A stretch of 34,533 nucleotides of DNA from Janthinobacterium sp. GTDB taxonomy: Bacteria > Pseudomonadota > Gammaproteobacteria > Burkholderiales > Burkholderiaceae_D. This document shows positions 27,857 to 34,533 of this stretch, in pieces. Location of the stretch: assembly GCA_025356595.1 (NCBI GenBank), contig JANXSQ010000094.1, positions 1 to 34,533 of the forward strand. Reading direction: 5' to 3'. A program made the translations under genes and the position numbers. The first letter of the stretch is position 1. Each line of letters starts with the position of its first letter. The notes beneath the pieces are model-generated. The model ran no database searches, was not told the DNA's origin, and saw only the letters and a list, made by a program, of their open reading frames with translations.

Positions 27857-29279
27857 ACCCGGCCTGTTTTTGGAACAGGGCGTAAAACAGGCCGTCGTGA
27901 TCCTGCTCCAGCGCGCCGGTGGGCAACAACTGGCCCGGCGCCGCCAGGCGCGTCGCCTGGTTGCGCACCGCGAAGGCGGCCGCCTGCGCCTCCGACTCCT
28001 GCGGCCACACGGAACATGTCACGAACAGCAATTTACCATCGGGGCGCAGCATCTGCCAAAGGTTGTCGAGAATTTTGGCCGAAAGTGTTGCAAGTTGGAG
28101 CGCGTCGCCCTTGCGGCGCAACCAGCGGATGTCCGGATGGCGCCGCACGATGCCCGAGGCCGTGCACGGCACGTCGGCCAGGATGCGGTCGAACTGCCGG
28201 CCGTCCCACCAGGCGTCCGACTGCGCGTCCTGCGCCTTCAGGGTGGCCGTCAGGCCGAGGCGCTCGAGGTTCTCGGCGATGCGCGGCAGGCGCTTGGCGT
28301 CGGCGTCGATGGCGGTCAGCTCGACGTCGGCCAGTTCCAGGATGTGGCAGGTCTTGCCGCCCGGCGCGGCGCAGGCGTCCAGCACGCGCATGCCGTCGCG
28401 CAGGTCGAGCAAAGGCGCGGCCAGCTGGGCGCCGGCGTCCTGCACCGACACCAGGCCCTGCTCGAAACCGGGGATCAGGCCGACGCCGATGGCCTTGTCC
28501 AGGCGCACCGCCGAGGGGCCCACCTGGGACGCGCCGATGCCGGCCTCGGCCAGCGTGGCGAGGAAGGCGGCCGGCGTCGTCTTGCGCAGGTTGACGCGCA
28601 GGGTCAGCGGCGGCGCCGCGTTGCCGGCCGTCAGGATGGCCTGCCAGTCGTGCGGATAGGCGGCGCGCGCCGCGTCTATCCACCACTGCGGATAATTCCA
28701 TTGCGCCAGCGGCTGCTGCAGGGCGGCCTCCAGCAGCGACTTGCGCTCGCGCAGGAAGCGCCGCAGCACGGCGTTCACCATGCCCTTGGCGTGCGCCATG
28801 TCGGGGTGCGAGGTGGCCACCGTGACGGCCTGGTCGACGACGGTGAACTCCTCGTAGGGCTGCTCGCCCGGCTCGGCCGACATCAGGCTCAGCGCGCAGC
28901 ACAGCAGCGCCGCCAGCATCGGCGGCTCGGGCGCCTTCGAAGTCATCAGGGCGATCAGCGTCTCGCTGCGGCCCAGCTGGCGCATGGTGCGGTAGGAAAT
29001 GTCCTGGATCGCCCCGCGCGCCTGCGGCGGCGCGCCGTTCTGCGCGAAGACCTTGGCCAGCGCCTGCGGCAGGGCCGTGCCGGCGCGCACCTGGGACACC
29101 GCGTTGCAGGCGCCGAGCAGGCAGAAGGCCAGCGAGTCGACGCGCAGATCGGGCTGGAAGCCCGGTTGCAGCACCGGCTTCAGATCCGGGTGGTAGGTGG
29201 GCCGCAGCTTGGCCGCCTCCGCCGCCGTCGGGGCGGGCTTCGAGACAATCTTCAACTTCAGCAGGGGGCGCTTCATCAT
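27855..29279 (-). CDS. rsmB: 16S rRNA (cytosine-967-C5) methyltransferase
   Basis: Methylates C967 of 16S rRNA using SAM. The 474-residue protein has an N-terminal NusB-like RNA-binding domain (about 50-180) and a Rossmann methyltransferase domain with the SAM loop DACAAPGGKTCH. It has both cysteines of the m5C family: C372 (VPCTASG) and C422 (VTCSVWPQE), one of which is the nucleophile. I chose ATG at 29279, with GGAT about 7 nt upstream; ATG at 29276 is equally possible, and the open frame extends 29 non-conserved basic residues further. It heads the rsmB-DUF4390-ntrY-ntrX block and is divergent from argS. Confidence 0.95.
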   Translation of the reverse strand: MMKRPLLKLKIVSKPAPTAAEAAKLRPTYHPDLKPVLQPGFQPDLRVDSLAFCLLGACNAVSQVRAGTALPQALAKVFAQNGAPPQARGAIQDISYRTMRQLGRSETLIALMTSKAPEPPMLAALLCCALSLMSAEPGEQPYEEFTVVDQAVTVATSHPDMAHAKGMVNAVLRRFLRERKSLLEAALQQPLAQWNYPQWWIDAARAAYPHDWQAILTAGNAAPPLTLRVNLRKTTPAAFLATLAEAGIGASQVGPSAVRLDKAIGVGLIPGFEQGLVSVQDAGAQLAAPLLDLRDGMRVLDACAAPGGKTCHILELADVELTAIDADAKRLPRIAENLERLGLTATLKAQDAQSDAWWDGRQFDRILADVPCTASGIVRRHPDIRWLRRKGDALQLATLSAKILDNLWQMLRPDGKLLFVTCSVWPQESEAQAAAFAVRNQATRLAAPGQLLPTGALEQDHDGLFYALFQKQAG

Positions 29280-29613
29280 AATCAAATCCGGTGTCGGTCT
29301 GCGCGCGCGGCGGGCGCGCACACGCAATGTAAAGGGTCGATTGTAGCGGTTGTCGGGCCGCTTCACCTAAGCGAATGCGGGCGGCGCCGCAAAAGCGTGA
29401 CGAAAACCGTCATATAAGGGCCAAATACGCGAAAGCAAGCGGGCCGCTCGCCGGCCGCGGCGCATTTCCTTGCCGCGCCGGCGCCGGGCACGGCGCACGG
29501 CGCGCATTGCTGGCGCGCCCGAACCAGTATAATTACCGCTGTTTGGACGGCGCCCGGCGCCGTCCCTTTAGCCTTTCGAATTTATTTAGCGCGGCCCAGC
29601 CGCCACCACGCTC
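29280..29613. promoter_or_regulatory. Divergent promoter region between rsmB and argS
   Basis: These 334 bp hold TATAAT at 29528-29533, a consensus -10 for argS, with TTGCTG (29507-29512) as a possible -35 at a short 15-bp spacing. The predicted argS leader is about 75 nt. The rest is GC-rich and shows no gene; no rsmB promoter could be fixed. Confidence 0.5.
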
Positions 29614-31323
29614 ATGCTCGCTCAACAAAAACAAGAAATCATCGCCCTGTTCCAGGCCGCCCTCGCTCCCGTCCTGGCCGGCACCGCGCTGGCGCCGACG
29701 GTGGTGCTGGAGCGTCCGCGCGACCCTTCGCACGGCGACGTCGCCTGCAACATCGCGATGCAGTTGGCCAAGCAGCTGAAGCTCAATCCGCGCGAACTGG
29801 CGCAGACCATCGTCGCCGCCCTGCTGGCCAACCCGGCCGCCAAGGGCCTGGTCGAGTCGGCCGACATCGCCGGCCCCGGCTTCATCAACGTGCGCGTGCC
29901 CGCCGGCGCCAAGCAGGCCGTCGTCAAGGCCGTGCTTGAGCAGGGCGCCGCCTTCGGCCGCAGCCGGGCCGGCGCCGGCAAGAAGGTCGTCATCGAATTC
30001 GTCTCGGCCAATCCGACCGGCCCGCTGCACGTCGGCCACGGCCGCCAGGGCGCGCTGGGCGACGCCCTCGCCGCGCTGTTCGACGCGCAGGGTTTCGCCG
30101 TCACGCGCGAGTATTACTACAACGACGCCGGCGTGCAGATCGAGACCCTGGCCAATTCCGTGCAGGCGCGCCTGCGCGGCTTCAAGCCGGGCGACGCCGC
30201 CTGGCCGGAGTCGGCCTACAACGGCGACTACATCGCCGACATCGCCGCCGACTTCCTGGCCGGCAAAACCGTCGCGGCCGCCGACAGCGCGCCCGTCACG
30301 GCCAGCGCCGACATCGCCGACCTCGCTTCGATCCGCGCCTTCGCCGTCGCCTACCTGCGCAACGAGCAGGACATCGACCTGCAGGCCTTCGGCGTCAAGT
30401 TCGACAACTACTATCTGGAGTCCTCGCTGTACGGCGACGGCAAGGTCGACGCCGCCGTCGCCGCGCTGATCAAGGCCGGCAAGACCTACGAGCAGGAGGG
30501 CGCGCTGTGGTTGCGCACCACCGACTACGGCGACGACAAGGACCGCGTGATGCGCAAGACCGACGGCACCTTCACCTACTTCGTGCCCGACGTCGCCTAC
30601 CACATCGTCAAGTGGCAGCGCGGCTACACCCAGGCCATCAACATCCAGGGCAGCGACCACCACGGCACCATCGCGCGCGTGCGCGCCGGCCTGCAGGCGG
30701 TCGACCTGGGCATCCCGCAGGGTTATCCCGACTACGTGCTGCACAAGATGGTCACCGTGATGAAGGACGGCGAGGAGGTCAAGATCTCCAAGCGCGCCGG
30801 CTCCTACGTCACGGTGCGCGACCTGATCGAATGGTCCGGCGGCGGCGACATCACCAAGGGCCGCGACGCGGTGCGCTTCTTCCTCATCTCGCGCAAGGCC
30901 GACACCGAATTCACCTTCGACGTCGACGTCGCGCTCAAGCATTCGGACGAGAACCCGGTCTACTACGTGCAGTACGCCCACGCGCGCATCTGCCGCATGC
31001 TGGAACAGTGGGGCGGCGACGAGGCTACCCTGGCCGGGGTCGACCTGGCGCCGCTGACGGCGCCCTCCGAGGCCACGCTGCTGGCCACCCTGGCCGCCTA
31101 TCCGGACGCGCTGGCGCGCGCCCAGGCCGAACTGGGCCCGCACCAGATCGCCTTCTACCTGCGCGAACTGGCCGCCAACCTGCACAGCTTCTACTTCGCC
31201 GAACGCGTGCTGGTCGACGACGAGGCCTTGAAACTGGCCCGCCTGGCGCTGGTGGTGGCGACGCGCCAGGTGCTGCGCAACGGCCTGGCACTGATCGGCG
31301 TCTCCGCGCCCAACAAGATGTAA
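29614..31323 (+). CDS. argS: Arginyl-tRNA synthetase
   Basis: Class I aminoacyl-tRNA synthetase charging tRNA-Arg. The 569-residue product has the N-terminal Add-1 domain ([19 protein letters not shown]), the HIGH motif as H139-V-G-H142 in [11 protein letters not shown], and a KMSKS-like loop KISKR (390-394) in [16 protein letters not shown]. The anticodon-binding helical domain ends at LALIGVSAP. It starts the + strand run argS-SPOR-dsbA-SDR-birA-coaX; the SPOR gene begins 20 bp after its stop. Confidence 0.97.
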   Translation: MLAQQKQEIIALFQAALAPVLAGTALAPTVVLERPRDPSHGDVACNIAMQLAKQLKLNPRELAQTIVAALLANPAAKGLVESADIAGPGFINVRVPAGAKQAVVKAVLEQGAAFGRSRAGAGKKVVIEFVSANPTGPLHVGHGRQGALGDALAALFDAQGFAVTREYYYNDAGVQIETLANSVQARLRGFKPGDAAWPESAYNGDYIADIAADFLAGKTVAAADSAPVTASADIADLASIRAFAVAYLRNEQDIDLQAFGVKFDNYYLESSLYGDGKVDAAVAALIKAGKTYEQEGALWLRTTDYGDDKDRVMRKTDGTFTYFVPDVAYHIVKWQRGYTQAINIQGSDHHGTIARVRAGLQAVDLGIPQGYPDYVLHKMVTVMKDGEEVKISKRAGSYVTVRDLIEWSGGGDITKGRDAVRFFLISRKADTEFTFDVDVALKHSDENPVYYVQYAHARICRMLEQWGGDEATLAGVDLAPLTAPSEATLLATLAAYPDALARAQAELGPHQIAFYLRELAANLHSFYFAERVLVDDEALKLARLALVVATRQVLRNGLALIGVSAPNKM

Positions 31324-31343
31324 TCACCGAGATCCCATCGCAC

Positions 31344-32078
31344 ATGAACGTCGCTTCCCGCTCCACCCACCGCACCCGCTCTCGCCAGCAGGGCAACACC
31401 CTGGTCGGCATCATCATCGGCCTGGTCATCGGCCTGGTCATCGCCGTGATCGTCGCGCTGGCCATCACCAAGGGGGCGACGCCGTTCACCGACAAGGGCA
31501 AGGCCGGCAAGGCGGTCGAGCCGAGCGCCGGCCAGGTCTCCGATCCGAACAAGCCGATGTACGGCAACAAGGAGGCGGCCCGGGAGGCCGCGCGCGACTT
31601 CTCCCAGGAGCCGCGCGAGGCCGCCGCGCCGAAGGAGGCGACCGCGCCGAAGGAAGTGAAGGAGGCCAGCCCGCCGAAGGAAGTCAAGGAAAGCAAGCCG
31701 GCGCCGGCGGCCGACCCGCTGCAACAGGTCATCGCCAGCTTCAGCAAGGAACCGCTGGCGTCCGCCAAACCGGACGCCAAGGCCGGCGCCGACAAAGCCC
31801 GCCAGGCGGCCGCGCCGGCCAAGGCCGAGACGGGCGACGAGAAAGCCGTCTATTATCTGCAGATCGGCGCCTTCCGCGAAACGGCCGACGCCGAAAGCGC
31901 GCGCGCCAAGCTGGCCCTGCTCGGCTTCGAGGCCAACGTCAGCGACCGCAGCACCGACAACGGCGTGCTGCACCGCGTGCGCCTGGGTCCCTACAACCAG
32001 GCCGAGGCGATGAACCGCGCGCGCGGCAAGCTCGCCGACAGCGGCGTCAGCGCCGACATCGTGCGCATCCAAAAATAA
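31344..32078 (+). CDS. SPOR-domain membrane protein
   Basis: A 244-residue bitopic inner-membrane protein: a short basic cytoplasmic N-terminus, one membrane helix (about 20-43, rich in Gly/Ile/Val), a long low-complexity linker rich in Ala, Lys, Glu and Pro with PKE(V/A) repeats (about 90-120), and a C-terminal SPOR domain (about 168-244: YYLQIGAF, LGFEANVSD, VRLGPY). SPOR domains bind denuded peptidoglycan at the division septum, so a role in late division resembling FtsN is likely. FtsN-like is by architecture only. ATG at 31344 is set by the membrane anchor; the frame is open upstream into argS. The dsbA-like gene follows 12 bp later. Confidence 0.9.
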   Translation: MNVASRSTHRTRSRQQGNTLVGIIIGLVIGLVIAVIVALAITKGATPFTDKGKAGKAVEPSAGQVSDPNKPMYGNKEAAREAARDFSQEPREAAAPKEATAPKEVKEASPPKEVKESKPAPAADPLQQVIASFSKEPLASAKPDAKAGADKARQAAAPAKAETGDEKAVYYLQIGAFRETADAESARAKLALLGFEANVSDRSTDNGVLHRVRLGPYNQAEAMNRARGKLADSGVSADIVRIQK

Positions 32079-32090
32079 GCGAGGACTCCC

Positions 32091-32756
32091 ATGCTGAAAA
32101 AACTATTCCTGGCGCTGGCCCTGTGCGGCGCCGCCCTGGCGGCCTCGGCCTCCCCGGCCGATCCGAAGAACGGCGTCGAGTACCTGACGCTGGCGACGCC
32201 GCAGCCCGTCGCCGCCGGCAAGAAGATCGAAGTCACGGAATTTTTCGCCTACTACTGCCCGCACTGCAATGTGCTGGAGCCGGACATCAGCGCCTGGGTC
32301 AAGAAGCAGGGCGAGAACATCGTCTTCAAGCGCGTCCACGTGCAGCGCGGCGACGCCGTCGCGCCGCAGCAGCGCCTGTTCTACACCCTCGAAGCGATGG
32401 GCCTGCTCGATCAACTGCACGCCAAGGTCTTCCACGCCATGCACGCCGAGCGCGAACGCCTGGGCAGCGACGAAGCCGTCTTCGATTTCGTCGCCAAGCA
32501 GGGCGTGGAGCGCGCCAAGTTCATCGACACCTACCGCTCCTTCGGCGTGGCCGGCCGGGTGCGCCGCGCCAACGCGCTGATGGAAGCCTACCAGGTCGAT
32601 TCCTGGCCCCTGATCGCCATCGACGGGCGCTTCATCACCTCGCCCTCGCTGGCCGACGCCGGCGCGAAAGCGGCGCGCACCGAAGGCCAGCTGGACGCCC
32701 AGGCCCTGACGGTGATGGACTTCCTCGTCGCCAAGGCGAAAGCGGACAAGAAATAA
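32091..32756 (+). CDS. dsbA: DsbA-like periplasmic thiol:disulfide oxidoreductase
   Basis: A 221-residue exported thioredoxin-fold protein that introduces disulfides into periplasmic proteins. It has a signal peptide (MLKKLFLALALCGAALAASA) and the redox motif CPHC (C56, C59) in FFAYYCPHCNVLEP, with the helical insert that follows in DsbA. The cis-proline P173 is preceded by Trp (DSWPLIAIDG), where classical DsbA has Val, which may alter substrate or DsbB interaction. AGGA lies about 7 nt upstream of the ATG. It is 12 bp after the SPOR gene and 7 bp before the SDR gene, so the three are probably one operon. Confidence 0.93.
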   Translation: MLKKLFLALALCGAALAASASPADPKNGVEYLTLATPQPVAAGKKIEVTEFFAYYCPHCNVLEPDISAWVKKQGENIVFKRVHVQRGDAVAPQQRLFYTLEAMGLLDQLHAKVFHAMHAERERLGSDEAVFDFVAKQGVERAKFIDTYRSFGVAGRVRRANALMEAYQVDSWPLIAIDGRFITSPSLADAGAKAARTEGQLDAQALTVMDFLVAKAKADKK

Positions 32757-32763
32757 ACATGCG

Positions 32764-33570
32764 ATGCACGGCGATGCGCAGCCCGCGCGCCCGCGCCTGA
32801 TGCGGCGGGTCTTCATCACCGGCGCCTCGAGCGGCCTGGGCGCCGCCCTGGCGCGCCGCTACGCCGAACTGGGCGCCACGCTGGGCCTGCTGGCGCGCCG
32901 CGGCGACGCCCTGCAGGCGCTCATCGCCGGCCTGCCGAATCCGCACCTGCACCGCGCCTACCCGGCCGACGTCACCGACCACGCCGCGCTGCGCGCCGCC
33001 GCCGCCGACTTCATCGGCCACGCCGGCGGCGTCGACATCGTCATCGCCAGCGCCGGCGTGTCCTTCGGCACGCTGAGCGAATTCCCCGAGGACCTGGCGG
33101 CCTTCGAAACCATCATGGCCATCAACGTCACCGCCACCGTGGCCACCTTCGCGCCCTTCATCGCGACGATGAAGGCGCAGGCCACGCCGGCGCGCCTGGT
33201 CGGCATCGGCAGCGTGGCCGGCATCCGCGGCCTGCCCGGCGCCGAAGCCTACAGCGCCTCGAAGGCGGCCGTGATCAGTTATTGCGAATCGCTGCGCCTG
33301 GAACTGAAGCCGCACGGCATCCGCGTCGTGACCATCACGCCCGGCTACATCGCCACGCCCATGACGGAAAAGAACGCCTACGCCATGCCCTTCCTGATGC
33401 CGGCCGATCGCTTCGCCGCCAAGGCCGCCGCCACCATCGCCGCCGGCAGCAGCTACCGGGTGATCCCGTGGCAGATGGGCGTCGTCGCCAAGTTGCTGCG
33501 CCTGCTGCCCAACCCGCTCTACGACCTGGCCTTCGCGAAGGCGCCGCACAAGGCGCGCCGCGCGCCATGA
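32764..33570 (+). CDS. Short-chain dehydrogenase/reductase
   Basis: A 268-residue classical SDR with the cofactor motif TGASSGLG (19-26), N121 in the NVTA region, and the catalytic set S150, Y163 and K167 (YSASK). The substrate is unknown. LLARR after strand 2 (residues 42-46) favours NADP(H), which is inference. The C-terminal 50 residues have a hydrophobic, basic stretch (MGVVAKLLRLLPNPLYDLAF), suggesting membrane association and a lipid or sterol-like substrate, as in related bacterial SDRs. Two starts are possible: ATG 32764 and ATG 32800 (MRRVFITG), neither with a good ribosome site. Its stop overlaps the birA start as ATGA. Confidence 0.92.
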   Translation: MHGDAQPARPRLMRRVFITGASSGLGAALARRYAELGATLGLLARRGDALQALIAGLPNPHLHRAYPADVTDHAALRAAAADFIGHAGGVDIVIASAGVSFGTLSEFPEDLAAFETIMAINVTATVATFAPFIATMKAQATPARLVGIGSVAGIRGLPGAEAYSASKAAVISYCESLRLELKPHGIRVVTITPGYIATPMTEKNAYAMPFLMPADRFAAKAAATIAAGSSYRVIPWQMGVVAKLLRLLPNPLYDLAFAKAPHKARRAP

Positions 33571-34361
33571 ACGCGATCCTCACCGGCGCCGCCATCGGCG
33601 CCCGCTGCGCCGCCAGCGCCGCCCACGTGGCCATCGAAGTGGTGGCCGAAACCGGCTCCACCAACGCCGATCTGCTGGCGCGCGCCGCCGCCCTGCCCGG
33701 CCCGACCCTGCGCATCGCCCTGCAGCAGACGGCCGGACGTGGGCGCGCCGGACGCCCCTGGTTGTCCGAGCCGGGCGCCACCCTGATGTTCTCGCTGGCC
33801 TGGCAGTTCAAGGGCCCGCTGCAGCGTCTGGTCGGCCTGCCGCTGGCGGTCGGCGTCGCGCTGGCCGAAACGCTGGCCGCGCTGGGCGCGCCGGTGAAAC
33901 TGAAATGGCCGAACGACTTGATCAAGGACGGCAGCAAGCTGGCCGGCATCCTGGTGGAAACCCAGGTCGGCGCCGGCGGCAGCGTCTGGGCCGTGGTCGG
34001 CCTGGGCTTGAACCTGCTCATGCCGGACAAGCTGGAAAGCGCCATCGGGCGCAGCGCCGCCGCCCTGCCCTGGCTGGCGCAGATGGAGCGCAACGAGCTG
34101 ATGGCGCAATTGCTCAGCCGCCTGGCCGGCGCGCTGGCCGAATTCGACGACACCGGCTTCGCCGCCTTCAGCGAACGCTGGAACCGCCTGCACGCCCACC
34201 AGGGCCAGGCGGTGCAGATCCTCGACGCCGGCCGCGTCCTGCAACAGGGCGTGGCGGCCGGCGTCGACCAGATCGGCCGCCTGCTGCTCGACACGGCGCA
34301 GGGGCGCGTCGAAATCCTGTCCGGCGACGTCTCGCTGCGCGCCGCGCCGGAGGCGCCATGA
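33567..34361 (+). CDS. birA: Biotin--[acetyl-CoA-carboxylase] ligase, without DNA-binding domain
   Basis: Activates biotin and attaches it to the biotin carboxyl carrier protein. The 264-residue product has TGSTNADL, the biotin loop GRGRAGRPW (57-65), KWPNDL (113-118) and K124 in KLAGILVE, and a C-terminal SH3-like domain (GQAVQILDAG). It lacks the N-terminal helix-turn-helix of bifunctional BirA, so it should not repress biotin genes directly. ATG at 33567 overlaps the SDR stop (ATGA), and its own stop overlaps the coaX start the same way. birA-coaX adjacency is common in betaproteobacteria. Confidence 0.95.
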   Translation: MNAILTGAAIGARCAASAAHVAIEVVAETGSTNADLLARAAALPGPTLRIALQQTAGRGRAGRPWLSEPGATLMFSLAWQFKGPLQRLVGLPLAVGVALAETLAALGAPVKLKWPNDLIKDGSKLAGILVETQVGAGGSVWAVVGLGLNLLMPDKLESAIGRSAAALPWLAQMERNELMAQLLSRLAGALAEFDDTGFAAFSERWNRLHAHQGQAVQILDAGRVLQQGVAAGVDQIGRLLLDTAQGRVEILSGDVSLRAAPEAP

Positions 34362-34533
34362 TGTTGCTCGTCGACGCAGGCAACACGCGCGTCAAATGGG
34401 CCCTGGCCGAACCCGGCGCGCCGCTGGGCGCGTGGCTGGCCGGCGGTGCCGTGGCGCACGCCGACATCGCCGCGCTGGCGCAGGATTGGGCGGCGGCGCT
34501 GGCCGGCCGGCCGCTGCGCGGCGCCCTGCTGGC
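34358..34533 (+). CDS. coaX: Type III pantothenate kinase (3' end cut off)
   Basis: First step of coenzyme A synthesis, ATP-dependent phosphorylation of pantothenate. Only the first 58 residues are in the window. The phosphate-binding motif LLVDAGNTRVKWALA (Asp-x-Gly-Asn-Thr) is diagnostic for the CoaX type. Two adjacent ATGs (34358, 34361) are possible; the first overlaps the birA stop as ATGA and has GGAG upstream. Confidence 0.93.
   Translation, partial: MMLLVDAGNTRVKWALAEPGAPLGAWLAGGAVAHADIAALAQDWAAALAGRPLRGALL

Overview
The window looks like chromosomal DNA of a GC-rich betaproteobacterium in the Burkholderiales, most likely Oxalobacteraceae (Massilia/Duganella/Janthinobacterium type). 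This rests on protein families typical of that order (DUF3567, DUF4390, Smg/DUF494) and on familiar gene orders: lysM-dprA-smg-topB divergent from def-fmt; rsmB-DUF4390-ntrY-ntrX; argS-SPOR-dsbA; birA-coaX. The genus is inferred, not proven. Coding density is high. No tRNA, rRNA, CRISPR array, insertion sequence or prophage gene was seen.

Left part (1-11060): the end of a PhoA-type alkaline phosphatase and a small exported protein of unknown function, both on the + strand. A minus-strand block of lysM protein, dprA, smg and topB follows, ended by a bidirectional intrinsic terminator. Divergent from it are def (peptide deformylase) and fmt (Met-tRNA formyltransferase), with a LysR regulator 4 bp behind fmt.

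Middle part (11070-23573): a tightly coupled isochorismatase-like hydrolase/tautomerase pair on the minus strand, divergent from trhP (yegQ, tRNA U34 hydroxylation). Then comes an M66/metzincin-like zinc protease lipoprotein, divergent from a full-length cobalamin-dependent methionine synthase (metH). Next are an SPW-repeat membrane protein, a degenerate EAL-HDOD protein, a class II glutamine amidotransferase and a DUF3567 protein.

Right part (23715-34533): a minus-strand block of rsmB, DUF4390, ntrY, an NtrX-like regulator without its AAA+ domain, and a short CobW-like protein without a P-loop. Divergent from rsmB is a + strand run of argS, SPOR protein, dsbA-like, SDR, birA and coaX (cut by the window end), with ATGA overlaps at the last two junctions.

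The most unusual structure is a 167-bp element present twice (5869-6035 and 11070-11236), with 164 of 167 bases identical. Each copy is an imperfect palindrome along its whole length, so it can fold into one long hairpin. In both copies the right terminus contains the TGA stop codon of the neighbouring minus-strand gene (dprA and the tautomerase gene). It resembles an ERIC-like or MITE-like dispersed element. Secondary points of interest are a MetR-type box upstream of metH, the REC-Fis NtrX with its coupled P-loop-less CobW-like partner, and a histone-H1-like tail on topoisomerase III.
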